This document shows positions 29,130 through 41,730 of a stretch of 64,000 nucleotides of DNA, one piece after another; the first letter of the stretch is position 1, and each line of letters starts with the position of its first letter. A program made the position numbers and the translations under genes. Below the pieces are notes generated by a model. The model was not told the DNA's origin, did not search any database, and worked only from the letters and a program-made list of their open reading frames with translations. Source of the DNA: Pseudomonadota bacterium. Lineage in GTDB: Bacteria; Pseudomonadota; Gammaproteobacteria; Pseudomonadales; Pseudohongiellaceae. The stretch spans positions 62,001-126,000 of the forward strand of contig JAQCBT010000002.1 in NCBI GenBank assembly GCA_027621405.1. The letters are read 5' to 3'.

Positions 29130-30015
29130 GTTAATTTCCTGTTTTCTGTTTGTAGTATCGCTGCAACTGGCCACCGGTCTCGGCGCTGCCGAGGCTATTC
29201 ACGAGGAGCGCTCACGTTATCGCGACATCACCGTGACCCAGATTGGAGAGCGTCGATGCCTGTTGTTCAACGTCCATCGCGGTGATCGCAATCAAACCTG
29301 CGTGATGGTGAACGACCGCGATCGACTCGTATTCGATTACACGAAGATGAGTTTCGCCGGTTTATTGCTTAATCCCGAACCGTCCAGAATTCTGGTGATC
29401 GGGCTGGGAGGCGGCTCTATCCCCCTGACGTTCTCGGATATGTTCCCCACTGCCCAGATAGATATTGTGGAAATCGATGACGCAGTGGTTCGGGTCGCGA
29501 AAGAATTTTTCTTCTTCGAAGAAACAGAGAATATGCGGGTCTTTGTCGATGATGGCAGGCCCTTCATAAAACGCGCCGGAATTCGCGGGCAGACTTACGA
29601 TTACATTGTTCTTGATGCATTCAGCGGGGACTATATTCCCGAGCACATGTTGACCCGGGAGTTCCTGGAAGAGGTCAAATCCATAATGGGCCCGGACTCT
29701 GTTCTGATTGCCAACACCTTTTCCACGAGTCGCCTGTACGACCATGAATCCGTTACCTACCAGCGAGCATTCGGTGAGTTTTTCAACTTCAAGCTGCCCA
29801 CGTCCGGAAACCGGATCATCATCACGCAACTCGAGCCGCTCCCGCCCCGTGGTGAGCTGGTGACACGTGCGGCTGATCTGGCCGAACGCATGGTCAAGTA
29901 TGATGTTCCGCTCAATGATTATCCGCGGCGGCTGTCAACGCGTGTCGATTGGGATATGAGTCGCCGCGAGTTGACCGATCAGTACTCCCCCGGAAATCTG
30001 CTGCAGGAAAACTAG
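29113..30015 (+). CDS. Spermidine synthase-like methyltransferase-fold protein
   Basis: ILVIGLGGGSIPLTFSDMFPTAQIDIVEIDDAVVRVAKEFF; YDYIVLDAFSGDYIPEHMLTREFLEEVK; overlaps the upstream ORF by 17 nt. Confidence 0.85.
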   Translation: MRRMPKLISCFLFVVSLQLATGLGAAEAIHEERSRYRDITVTQIGERRCLLFNVHRGDRNQTCVMVNDRDRLVFDYTKMSFAGLLLNPEPSRILVIGLGGGSIPLTFSDMFPTAQIDIVEIDDAVVRVAKEFFFFEETENMRVFVDDGRPFIKRAGIRGQTYDYIVLDAFSGDYIPEHMLTREFLEEVKSIMGPDSVLIANTFSTSRLYDHESVTYQRAFGEFFNFKLPTSGNRIIITQLEPLPPRGELVTRAADLAERMVKYDVPLNDYPRRLSTRVDWDMSRRELTDQYSPGNLLQEN

Positions 30016-30087
30016 CGGGTCACAAACCAGTTTTTTCAATCTGCCCTCAACAGAACCTGGCAAACCGAAGCCAGACGGGAGAAAACC

Positions 30088-30918
30088 ATGCGCCACATTA
30101 GCAGTCTCGTTCTTGGCCTGTCCCTGCTGCTATCCCTGCCCAGCCGGGCGGACGTCGAAATCGTTGCAGATGTAGTCTATGGTCATAAAGACGGCATGGC
30201 CCTCTTTTATGATGTGCTCAAGCCGGAAAACGCCAACGGTGCCGGTGTTGCCTACATGATCAGCGGCGGCTGGTTCTCGCGCTGGTCGCCACCGCAGGCT
30301 AGGGCAGGCCAGTTCAGTGCCTTGTTGAGTGAGGGCTTTACCGTGTTTGCCGTTCATCATGGCAGTGCCCCGCGTTATAAAGTCCCCGAAGCCTACGCCG
30401 ACGTGAGTCTCGCGCTCAGGCATATCAAACTTCATGCGAGCGACCACGGTATTGATGCAGACCGCCTGGGGGTCATGGGGGGAAGCGCCGGAGGTCATCT
30501 GTCACTGATGCTGGGCCTGAATTCAGATGCGGGCGATGAGCGGGCCGATGAAGCCGTGCTGCGACAGGATAACCATATAGCAGCTATCGTGGCCTATTTC
30601 CCGCCAGTAGACCTGCGGCCGCTGGTCGGCCCCAGTGAGCGCTTTCCCGCTCTCGATTTCGAATCTGGCAAGGCAGCATCTATCTCACCGATTTTGTTTG
30701 CGGACAGGGCAGACCCACCCACCTTGCTGATTCATGGTGATGCCGATACCCTGGTGCCGATCTCCAATTCAGAGATCATGCAGGCCGAGTTCAGGAAACA
30801 GGGTGTGGTTTCCGATTTCATCACGATCCCGGGTGCTGGACACGGCTTCCGTGGCGACGACGCCATGACAGCCTGGAACGCTTCCGTGGATTGGTTCAGG
30901 ACCCATCTGCTCGATTGA
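30088..30918 (+). CDS. Alpha/beta hydrolase (prolyl oligopeptidase / esterase-like), exported
   Basis: Signal peptide; GVMGGSAGGHLSLMLG; LLIHGDADTLVPISNSEIM. Confidence 0.87.
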   Translation: MRHISSLVLGLSLLLSLPSRADVEIVADVVYGHKDGMALFYDVLKPENANGAGVAYMISGGWFSRWSPPQARAGQFSALLSEGFTVFAVHHGSAPRYKVPEAYADVSLALRHIKLHASDHGIDADRLGVMGGSAGGHLSLMLGLNSDAGDERADEAVLRQDNHIAAIVAYFPPVDLRPLVGPSERFPALDFESGKAASISPILFADRADPPTLLIHGDADTLVPISNSEIMQAEFRKQGVVSDFITIPGAGHGFRGDDAMTAWNASVDWFRTHLLD

Positions 30919-30958
30919 TTCGGGATATGCTTAGCTCGAGAGGGCGTTGATTTGCTTG

Positions 30959-33855
<2,897 letters not shown>

Positions 33856-34063
33856 AGGAGTTCTCTCAAGCTCAGGCGGCTAGTTTGCCACTAATTTCCT
33901 TCTTGCACAATTTCCACCGCCGTCTCGAATTTCAACGGTTTTCAGGGAGTTTGTGTGGATTCGGCACTTTTCCCTGGGCAGGGAAACAAAGTGGGTTACG
34001 TTTTCAATAGCCCGTGAGTCGATCATGCGCCACGAGAGAGGCTGTCATAGTAAAGCAGCATTG

Positions 34064-34077
34064 TTGATGTAGATTAA
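34064..34077 (+). promoter_or_regulatory. FNR/ANR box TTGAT-GTAG-ATTAA upstream of the USP gene at 34150
   Basis: 9 of 10 half-site positions match TTGAT-N4-ATCAA; TACACT -10-like hexamer at 34100-34105. Confidence 0.75.
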
Positions 34078-34149
34078 TTTGTTGTGTCATATTGGGCCAT
34101 ACACTGAGCCTGTTACATATTTGATCCAAGGTCAGCGAGGGAATAATCC

Positions 34150-35055
34150 ATGGAGCTATCAAAACTGCTGGTAATAATCGAGCCGGACTCTGGAACCCAG
34201 CCCGCACTCGAAAAAGCAAAATCCCTGGCCAGGTTAGCCGATTGCGAAATCGAATTATTGCTGACTGAGTTCACTACTTACCTTGAAGATGGATTTTTCT
34301 TCGATCCGGAGCAGGCCAAACAGATGCGCTATGACCTTGCTGACCGACGCATGGCCGATCTCGAGGCGCTCGCGCAACCTCTCCGGGAGCAGGGGCTGGA
34401 AGTTAGTTGTTCTGTAGCCTGGGGTAATCCTCCTTATATGGAAACCTTGTCTCGCATCAAGCAACTTAATCCTTCTATGGTGTTAAAGACCACGCGTCAT
34501 CACAGCAAGGTGTCCAGGATGTTTCTCACGCACGAGGACTGGGAACTGGTGCGCTATTCGCCTGTACCGCTACTGCTGGTGAAAGAGAGACACTGGGAAG
34601 ATGCGCCAAGAATTCTGGTAGCGGTGGATCCTTATCACATCAACGACAAGCCAGCGGCCTTGGAGAACAAAATGATCACGGCAGCCAGGGCATTCGCCAA
34701 TGAAACCGGTGGTGATGTGCATCTCTTCCATTCGGCCTGGGTGTCTCCACTGGCCGGATCCTATCCCCTGGCACCCAATATCGAGAAAGAAGAGACGGTA
34801 TTGCACGACATGGCCGCAGCCAATGGGGTTGATGGCAACAATGTGCACTGGTCACTGGATCGTGTCGATGAATCCTTGCCCGAGATAGTGGATGAGCTTG
34901 GCGTCAATATTCTCGTCATGGGAGCAATCTCGCGCTCCAAGATTGACCGACTGCTACTGGGAAGCACGGCAGAAAAAATTATCGATTCCGTGGAGTGCGA
35001 TATCTTGATTCTCAAACCGGACGAAATGCCCAGTCTGAACACTATTCTGGTGTAG
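34150..35055 (+). CDS. Universal stress protein, tandem domains (UspE-like)
   Basis: Two Usp domains; C-terminal LGVNILVMGAISRSKIDRLLLGSTAEKIIDSVECDILILKP. Confidence 0.9.
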   Translation: MELSKLLVIIEPDSGTQPALEKAKSLARLADCEIELLLTEFTTYLEDGFFFDPEQAKQMRYDLADRRMADLEALAQPLREQGLEVSCSVAWGNPPYMETLSRIKQLNPSMVLKTTRHHSKVSRMFLTHEDWELVRYSPVPLLLVKERHWEDAPRILVAVDPYHINDKPAALENKMITAARAFANETGGDVHLFHSAWVSPLAGSYPLAPNIEKEETVLHDMAAANGVDGNNVHWSLDRVDESLPEIVDELGVNILVMGAISRSKIDRLLLGSTAEKIIDSVECDILILKPDEMPSLNTILV

Positions 35056-35110
35056 GATTTTAAGGCAGGCTCAGGGAGAGCGAGGAGAGTCGGGGTAGGC
35101 CTGGTGCCGG

Positions 35111-35153
35111 GGTACAGGGTGCAGGCAGAGCCTGCTGCACCATACTCTGTACC
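35111..35153. other. Long hairpin between convergent USP genes (possible bidirectional termination)
   Basis: ggtacag...ctgtacc outer stem and ggtgcag...ctgcacc inner stem; no adjacent T-run. Confidence 0.4.
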
Positions 35154-35180
35154 TGCATCGCTGCCTGTCAGGAAGCATCG

Positions 35181-35615
35181 TTAAGCCTCTTTGCCCACGT
35201 GGACGGTCATGACATCGCAGGTTGCGCCGTGTAGCACCTTGATTGCTGTCGAACCCAGCAGAATCTTCCAGCCGGAATGGCCATGGCTTCCTATCACAAT
35301 CGCATCGGCATTGATTTCGTTGGCCAGATTTCTCACCTCGGGTGCTGGTGCTCCCAGCAGGGTATGCACGCGATCTGCGTCCACTGATAATTCATCGGCG
35401 ATCTTTTTCAGTTTCTGTTCGGCAAAATTTATCGCCTCCTGCTGTAATTCGCTGATATTTACCGCGTAAATATCCATGCTATAGGCTGCTGCAACCGGTT
35501 CTACCACATGCACGAGGTGCAGTTTCCTGGTGTCACCTGCCAGTTGCACGGCGGTATCTATGACTTTCTTCGAGTCTGCTGAAAGGTCTATTGCTACGAG
35601 GACTGTGTTGTACAT
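35181..35615 (-). CDS. Universal stress protein (UspA-like)
   Basis: YNTVLVAIDLSADSKKVIDTA; ADAIVIGSHGHSGWKILLGSTAIKVLHGATCDVMTVHV. Confidence 0.92.
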   Translation of the reverse strand: MYNTVLVAIDLSADSKKVIDTAVQLAGDTRKLHLVHVVEPVAAAYSMDIYAVNISELQQEAINFAEQKLKKIADELSVDADRVHTLLGAPAPEVRNLANEINADAIVIGSHGHSGWKILLGSTAIKVLHGATCDVMTVHVGKEA

Positions 35616-35695
35616 GGGCTTGCTCCCGTAATTGGCTGTACGGCAAAAGTGCCTGCTCTATCTTGTCATTGTGATTGCTATGGTCAGTTAGTCGC

Positions 35696-35709
35696 TTGAT
35701 TTATGTCAA
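35696..35709 (-). promoter_or_regulatory. FNR/ANR box TTGAT-TTAT-GTCAA upstream of the UspA-like gene
   Basis: 9 of 10 match to TTGAT-N4-ATCAA, within cttgatttatgtcaag; CACAAT -10-like hexamer on the minus strand at 35673-35668. Confidence 0.7.
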
Positions 35710-35722
35710 GCGTGATCGCTGC

Positions 35723-37156
35723 CTACAGGTACGGTGAAAACAGCCAGGATAGCGCGTTGCGGATACGAATGGGCAGAGGTTCCTTGCCAAGCAGCTCAAC
35801 ATTCACCCGTTTTGCCTGGGCCAGGTTTTTTCCAATGTATTCCGCTAGCTGACTTGTGAATTCTCTGCTGAACACTTCAACGCCCAGTTCAAAATTCAGT
35901 CGCAAGCTGCGTGGGTCCATGTTCGCAGAGCCAATCAGACTGTACAGATCATCGACCAGTATCGCCTTGGTATGAATAAATGGTGCAGGCAGAAAGAATA
36001 CATCGAGTTCTCTTTCAATTATGTAGCGCAGGTTGTGCTGTGCAGCGTAGTGGGCAAGATGGATGTTGCTGCGCTCAGGTAGCAGTATTTTGACATCGAC
36101 ACCCCTTAGGGCAGCCCCCTGCAGCGCTGCTACGATTTCCGGGCCGGGAAGAAAATACGGTGTCACCAGCCATATCCGCGTCCTTGCCACAGAAAACACT
36201 CCCAGCATGACTTCCACCAGTTGATCGAGATGTTCATTGGGGCCATCCAGTATCAGGCGTGTCCAGATATCAGACTCAGTCTTGTTGGTATTGGCCGGGT
36301 GAAAGCAGGAGTCAGAATCATCGCCAGTGCAATGATTCCAATCCCTGAGGAAGGCTCTTTCCAGGTCATCGACGATTTTTCCGTGCAGTCGGAAGTGCAG
36401 GTCTTTGGCACACTTGGGATTGTTCGTACGTGAAACCAGGTGACGATCACTGATGTTTTGTCCACCTATAAAAGTCGTATGCGAATCAACGACCACAATC
36501 TTCCGGTGATTGCGCATATTGATGTGCAACGAGGGAGGCAATAGTTGAATCGGATTAAAATATTCAAAGGGTATCCGGGCCTTGCGCAGTTTGCGGGCGA
36601 TGCCCGGAGGGTAGGCGATGCCACCCAGGCCGTCGAGAATGATCCTGACATCGGCACCGTGAGACTTTGCTTCCTTGAGCGCTTCTACGACCTGACCTCC
36701 CGATTCGCCATCCTGGAAAATATAGGTGGAGAGGTAGACCCGTTCCCTGGCCTGGCTGATGGCCTCTATCACGGCTGGATAAAAGGCTTCGCCATTTTCC
36801 AGAATCGTCAAGTCATCACAGGAGTGCAATCCGTAGCCTGTCACCCTTTCTCCGATCAGGGAGTACGGCCTGAAGTTTGTGCCTGTGGGCTCGCTGATGC
36901 TCTTGCCGGTGCCCTTAAGATCGCCGGGCTGGTAGCTGCCTTGCGCCCGTTGGCGCGTGCGATTGATGCCCAGAATCAGGTAGGTGATGGGCCCAATTAA
37001 TGGTAATACCAGACAGAAAACTACCCAGGCGAGGGCGGACCTGCTGTCGTTCTTGGTGAGCAGTGCATGCAATGCAGCCGTGACACTGGCGATCACGGTG
37101 AGTAGCGCGACCGCTATATCGATCCAGCCATCCAGTGATATCTGGGCGACGCTCAT
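35723..37156 (-). CDS. cls: Cardiolipin synthase
   Basis: Two HKD motifs (NHRKIVVVD, IHTKAILVDDLYSLIGSANMDPRSLRLNFELGVEVF). Confidence 0.92.
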   Translation of the reverse strand: MSVAQISLDGWIDIAVALLTVIASVTAALHALLTKNDSRSALAWVVFCLVLPLIGPITYLILGINRTRQRAQGSYQPGDLKGTGKSISEPTGTNFRPYSLIGERVTGYGLHSCDDLTILENGEAFYPAVIEAISQARERVYLSTYIFQDGESGGQVVEALKEAKSHGADVRIILDGLGGIAYPPGIARKLRKARIPFEYFNPIQLLPPSLHINMRNHRKIVVVDSHTTFIGGQNISDRHLVSRTNNPKCAKDLHFRLHGKIVDDLERAFLRDWNHCTGDDSDSCFHPANTNKTESDIWTRLILDGPNEHLDQLVEVMLGVFSVARTRIWLVTPYFLPGPEIVAALQGAALRGVDVKILLPERSNIHLAHYAAQHNLRYIIERELDVFFLPAPFIHTKAILVDDLYSLIGSANMDPRSLRLNFELGVEVFSREFTSQLAEYIGKNLAQAKRVNVELLGKEPLPIRIRNALSWLFSPYL

Positions 37157-37905
37157 GGCGCCCGACCCGGACTGACGAGCGACACTTCTGCCAGCAAGGC
37201 ACAGTGATCTGAAAGGTCGCGCCAGGATTTGCTGCTGAGCACCTCCACTTTGTTGACCTGGAATCCCCGCACATAGATTCGATCCATGGGCAGCATCGGG
37301 AAGGCCGCAGGATAAGTGACGGCAGTCTTATCCTTGATGAGTTCATGCGCGTCCAGGAGGCCGCAACCATTAGTGAGTTCCCGGTGCAGGGTCTTGCGCC
37401 AGTCGTTGAAGTCACCAGCCAGTATCAGTGGCGAACTGGCCGGGACGGAGGTCTCGATATGTTTGATCAGGCGCTGTAGCTGGACCCTTCTCTCGCTCTC
37501 AAACAGGCCGAAGTGTACGCAAAGCAGGTGTATACCATTCTCGAGCACCCCATGCAGGATGCCTCGTTGGGAGAATCTGAGAGTAGAGACGTCGATGTTA
37601 TTGGTCTCACTGAACGGCAACTCGGACAGTATGGCATTGCCGTGGTGGCCATGCTGGTAAATGGCGTTCTTGCCGTAGGCGAAATGGTCCCAGACCGAGT
37701 CTGCGAGGAACTCGAATTGATTCCCCTCTGGCCAGCCAGGAATCCTGGCCCTGTGGCGGTGATTTTCGCCGATTACTTCCTGCAGAAAGACCAGGTTTGG
37801 TGTAGACTCCCTGAGTTTACTGCGAATAGATTCCAGCGTATAACGGCGGTTGCCGATTGAGAACCCCTTGTGGATGTTCAGCGTCAAAATCCGGAAATTG
37901 ACCAT
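37153..37905 (-). CDS. Endonuclease/exonuclease/phosphatase family protein
   Basis: FRILTLNIHKGF, VFLQEV, LILAGDFNDWR, LSDHCALLAEV; overlaps the cls start by 4 nt. Confidence 0.88.
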   Translation of the reverse strand: MVNFRILTLNIHKGFSIGNRRYTLESIRSKLRESTPNLVFLQEVIGENHRHRARIPGWPEGNQFEFLADSVWDHFAYGKNAIYQHGHHGNAILSELPFSETNNIDVSTLRFSQRGILHGVLENGIHLLCVHFGLFESERRVQLQRLIKHIETSVPASSPLILAGDFNDWRKTLHRELTNGCGLLDAHELIKDKTAVTYPAAFPMLPMDRIYVRGFQVNKVEVLSSKSWRDLSDHCALLAEVSLVSPGRAP

Positions 37906-37925
37906 ACGCCTGTGCTGCACAATAG

Positions 37926-37939
37926 TTGATTTGCGTCAT
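37926..37939 (+). promoter_or_regulatory. Degenerate FNR/ANR box TTGAT-TTGC-GTCAT upstream of the USP gene at 38030
   Basis: One perfect half site plus 3 of 5 in the second; TATATT -10-like hexamer at 37962-37967. Confidence 0.5.
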
Positions 37940-38029
37940 CCGGCATTATTTCAAGCCGCGGTATATTTTTCTATTAGAAACAATGGGTTTTTAGGATTTT
38001 AAGTAGGATCTGGGGAAGGAGAGAAGCCA

Positions 38030-38935
38030 ATGGAAAACCTGCAAAAAATAATGGTCGTAATCGATGCCAACGAAGACTATTCGAATGCACCGGATGGGCT
38101 CCCTATCGAGCTGCGCAAGGCGCTACAACTCGTTCAGGACAAGGGGCAAACCGAACTCAAGTTGATCAGTGTCGGTTATGAGCGTTATCTGTCCTATAGC
38201 TTTCGCAGCATTGGCTACGACTATACAAAATTGCGACAGGAATATCTGACCCGCCTGAAAGATGCCATGGGCCAGATGGTAGAGAAGCTCTCTGCTGATG
38301 GTTACAACATATCCTGCGAAGTCGGCTGGGCGCATCCGCGCTATGAGGCTATCGTGAAGATGGCCCTGGAATTCGGCGCCGATCTCCTCATTCAACATTG
38401 CCGTGCGTTTGCGAAACTGAAGAATCTGCATCTAACCCACGAAAGCTGGAATCTGGTCAAGCACTGCCCGATTCCACTGCTACTAGTTAAAGACGAAAAT
38501 TGGTTCGAACCGTTCAGGGTCATGGTGGCGGTGGATCCCGTACATAGTCACAACAAACCACTGCAGCTTGATCACAAGCTCATTACAGCAGCGGACACCT
38601 TCGCCAGGAATATGGGCGGCGCGTGTCATGTGATTCATGCCTATGCAGAGACGGCTCGCCCGTTTGCTCCCGCCGGCCAGATCAAGGAAGAGCATGAGGC
38701 GGCCTTTAAAGAGTTGATGAGTGACTTCGACATTCCAGCGGAACAGTGCCACCTGATTGATGCCGATCCGGTCGATGCTATCCACAGCTTCGAGAAGACT
38801 ATCGGTGCTGACGTGGTGGTGATGGGAGCCATTTCCCGATCGCGATTCTCCGAGGCGCTCGTGGGCAGCACTGCCGAGGCGGTTCTCGACTACGTCAAAA
38901 TCGACATCCTGATTATCAAGCCGAACCAATCATAA
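38030..38935 (+). CDS. Universal stress protein, tandem domains (UspE-like)
   Basis: Similar to the 34150 gene; GADVVVMGAISRSRFSEALVGSTAEAVLDYVKIDILIIKP. Confidence 0.9.
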   Translation: MENLQKIMVVIDANEDYSNAPDGLPIELRKALQLVQDKGQTELKLISVGYERYLSYSFRSIGYDYTKLRQEYLTRLKDAMGQMVEKLSADGYNISCEVGWAHPRYEAIVKMALEFGADLLIQHCRAFAKLKNLHLTHESWNLVKHCPIPLLLVKDENWFEPFRVMVAVDPVHSHNKPLQLDHKLITAADTFARNMGGACHVIHAYAETARPFAPAGQIKEEHEAAFKELMSDFDIPAEQCHLIDADPVDAIHSFEKTIGADVVVMGAISRSRFSEALVGSTAEAVLDYVKIDILIIKPNQS

Positions 38936-39008
38936 GGCGGCACTGATTTCAGAAGCTCGCAATCGGCTATCAGCCACGATTCGAACAAGAGCGGTCAGTT
39001 GAGGATTA

Positions 39009-40157
39009 TCAGCTGGCCGCTTTTATCATGTTGCGAGCAATAATAAGCTGCTGGATCTGGCTGGTTCCTTCGTAGAGCCTGAACAGTCTGACGTCGCGAT
39101 AGAATCGCTCCACAGCATATTCCGACATATAGCCTGCGCCACCGTGAATTTGCACGGCCCTGTCGGCAACCCGGCCTACCATCTCGGTGGCAAAGTATTT
39201 GCTGGCCGAGGACTCGGTGCTTACGTTCTCACCATTGTCGCGCTTGCGGGCAGTCTCCAGCACCATGCATTTGGCCGCATAGGCTTCAGTCTGTGAATCC
39301 GCCAGCATGGCCTGAATGAGTTGTTGCTCTGCCAGGGGTTTGCCGAACTGCTTGCGCTGGATGGCGTAATCCAGGGCATCCTTGATGAGCCGTTCCGCGA
39401 CACCGACCGATACGCCGGCAATGTGCAGGCGGCCGCGATCCAGTACCTTCATGGCGGTGACGAATCCTTCACCTTCTTCGCCAATGATGTTTTCCGCAGG
39501 TACCCGACAATCTTCGAAGATCACGTCACAGGTAAGGGAGCCCGCCTGGCCCATCTTCTTGTCCACGGGCCCGAGAGTGATGCCCGGCGTGTCTTTTTCT
39601 ACGATGAAAGATGAGATACCACGCGCACCCTTGTTGTCAGGATCCGTTCTGGCCATAACATTGAACGTGTGGGCTACCTTGGCATTAGTGATATAGCGCT
39701 TGGTTCCGTTGAGTATGTAGTGATCGCCATCGCGCACGGCAGTTGTCTTGAGCGAGGCCGCATCGGAACCCGCATCGGGTTCTGTCAGGCAAAAACAGCT
39801 GACCCATTCTCCAGTAGCATACCTGGGCAGATACTTCTGCTTCTGCGCCTCGGTGCCATTGAACACGATGGCCGCGGAACCAATGCCATTGTTCGTGCCC
39901 ATGATGGAGCGAAATGCGGGTGAGGTGCGCCCGAGGGCGATCGAGACCAGGATTTCTTCCTCCATGGTGAGACCCAGACCGCCGTACTCCTCCGGGATCG
40001 TGAGACCGAACAGGCCCAGTTCCTTCATCTCCTGCAGTATGTCATCGGGTAGCCTGGCATCTTCTGCCATCTTGTTTTCTGCAGGCACCAGTCGGTCGCG
40101 GACAAAGCGCTCAATCAGGTCGACTAACTGCTTGATTGTTTCGGGGTCTCTGATCAT
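39009..40157 (-). CDS. Acyl-CoA dehydrogenase
   Basis: FCLTEPDAGSDAASLKTTAVRDGDHYILNGTKRYITNA; C-terminal RLYEGTSQIQQLIIARNM. Confidence 0.94.
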   Translation of the reverse strand: MIRDPETIKQLVDLIERFVRDRLVPAENKMAEDARLPDDILQEMKELGLFGLTIPEEYGGLGLTMEEEILVSIALGRTSPAFRSIMGTNNGIGSAAIVFNGTEAQKQKYLPRYATGEWVSCFCLTEPDAGSDAASLKTTAVRDGDHYILNGTKRYITNAKVAHTFNVMARTDPDNKGARGISSFIVEKDTPGITLGPVDKKMGQAGSLTCDVIFEDCRVPAENIIGEEGEGFVTAMKVLDRGRLHIAGVSVGVAERLIKDALDYAIQRKQFGKPLAEQQLIQAMLADSQTEAYAAKCMVLETARKRDNGENVSTESSASKYFATEMVGRVADRAVQIHGGAGYMSEYAVERFYRDVRLFRLYEGTSQIQQLIIARNMIKAAS

Positions 40158-40435
40158 TTTTTGCCTCTCTCTGAAGACCGGCTAAGCTACCATACACACC
40201 CGTTTTATGCGACTTGTAGCGCGATTTCCCGGGGCAATACCCTATGCTAGAATGGCCGCCCTTGTGGCTTTAGAGCGGCGTCTGGGCCAGGCCCGAATCC
40301 CGTTTCCAGGCAGGCTGGTTTCCTGCCGTAGCTACTGGCTACATCTGCTGAGAGCCCTTAATCCTGGTTCCGGAATGCCAAGGGATTGGATCGGAACCTC
40401 TTCGAATTCACTCAATAACACAGAAAGAGAAGGCA

Positions 40436-41656
40436 ATGTCTGATAGCCCGCTACTCGAAGCATTTATCTACGATGGGGGGCGAACGGCGTTTGGCCGGCA
40501 CGCTGGTGCCCTGTCTCCTGTTCGTCCCGATGATCTCCTTGCCCACACCATAAAATCGGTAGTGGAACGTAACGATTTCCCCAAGGAAGTCTATGAGGAT
40601 GTGATAGCCGGCAATACCAACCAGGCGGGGGAGGACTGTCGCAATGTGGCGCGGTTTGCATCCTTGCTGGCGGGTATGCCAGTGGAGGTCGGTGGACTAA
40701 CCGTTAACCGGCTCTGTGCCTCGGGGTTGGCAGCTACACTCAGCGCTGCCAATTCGGTGAAAATTGGCGAAGGTGAATTGTTTGTCGCCGGCGGTGTTGA
40801 ATCCATGAGCCGGGCACCACTCGTCTTGTCCAAAGCCAATGCCGCGTTCGATCGCGGTCAGCAGATTGCAGATACCACTCTCGGTGCCCGCTTCACAAAT
40901 CCCCGCTATGGTGATGCATTCGGTCACGACAGCATGCCCCAGACCGCGGATAACATCGCAGCCGATCATGGTATTAGCAGGGAAGACAGTGACGTATTCG
41001 CGGCCGGTTCCCAGGCCAAGTACGAGGCGGCCAGGGCAGACGGCTTCTTCAAGGATGAGATTATTCCAATAGAAGTTCCCCAGGGACGCAAGCAAGCTCC
41101 CCTGCTTGTCGATGCTGACGAACATCCCCGGCCGCAAACCGACCTGGCGGCGCTGGCCGGACTGCGTAACCTCTTCGAAGGAGGGGTGGTCACTGCTGGC
41201 AATGCCTCCGGGATCAACGATGGCGCTGCCGCATTGATTATCGGAAGTCGCGCAGTCGGCGAGAAATACGGTGTGAAACCGCGGGCTCGTATCATTGCCG
41301 GTGCGGCAGCGGGTGTGGCACCGCGAGTGATGGGTCTCGGCCCAGTCTTTGCAATCCAGAAGGCACTGGCCCGGGCGAACCTGTCTCTCAAGGATATGGA
41401 CATCATCGAAATCAATGAGGCGTTTGCCACCCAGGTACTGGGTTGCCTGAAGCTTCTCGATATCGATTTTGCCGACAGCCGGGTTAACCCCAACGGTGGT
41501 GCAATCGCTGTCGGTCATCCACTTGGTGCATCCGGTGCGCGCATCGCGATTACCACGCTTCGACAATTGGAGCGCAGCGGTGGGCGGTACGCGGCGGTGA
41601 GCCTGTGTATCGGTATCGGTCAGGGTCTCGCAGCCATCATCGAACGCCTCGACTAG
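40436..41656 (+). CDS. Acetyl-CoA C-acyltransferase (thiolase)
   Basis: NRLCASGLAATLSAAN, GGVESMSRAPLVL, NPNGGAIAVGHPLGASGARI. Confidence 0.94.
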   Translation: MSDSPLLEAFIYDGGRTAFGRHAGALSPVRPDDLLAHTIKSVVERNDFPKEVYEDVIAGNTNQAGEDCRNVARFASLLAGMPVEVGGLTVNRLCASGLAATLSAANSVKIGEGELFVAGGVESMSRAPLVLSKANAAFDRGQQIADTTLGARFTNPRYGDAFGHDSMPQTADNIAADHGISREDSDVFAAGSQAKYEAARADGFFKDEIIPIEVPQGRKQAPLLVDADEHPRPQTDLAALAGLRNLFEGGVVTAGNASGINDGAAALIIGSRAVGEKYGVKPRARIIAGAAAGVAPRVMGLGPVFAIQKALARANLSLKDMDIIEINEAFATQVLGCLKLLDIDFADSRVNPNGGAIAVGHPLGASGARIAITTLRQLERSGGRYAAVSLCIGIGQGLAAIIERLD

Positions 41657-41730
41657 CGACAGGTGCCGGTTCTGCCGTCCTGGTTTACGAATTCACATAG
41701 ATTACGAATACACAACGATAAGGAAAGAAC

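Noticed and set aside
40207-40443. 78-aa ORF upstream of the thiolase
   Set aside because: No conserved motif, low-complexity composition, overlaps the probable promoter/leader of the thiolase gene.
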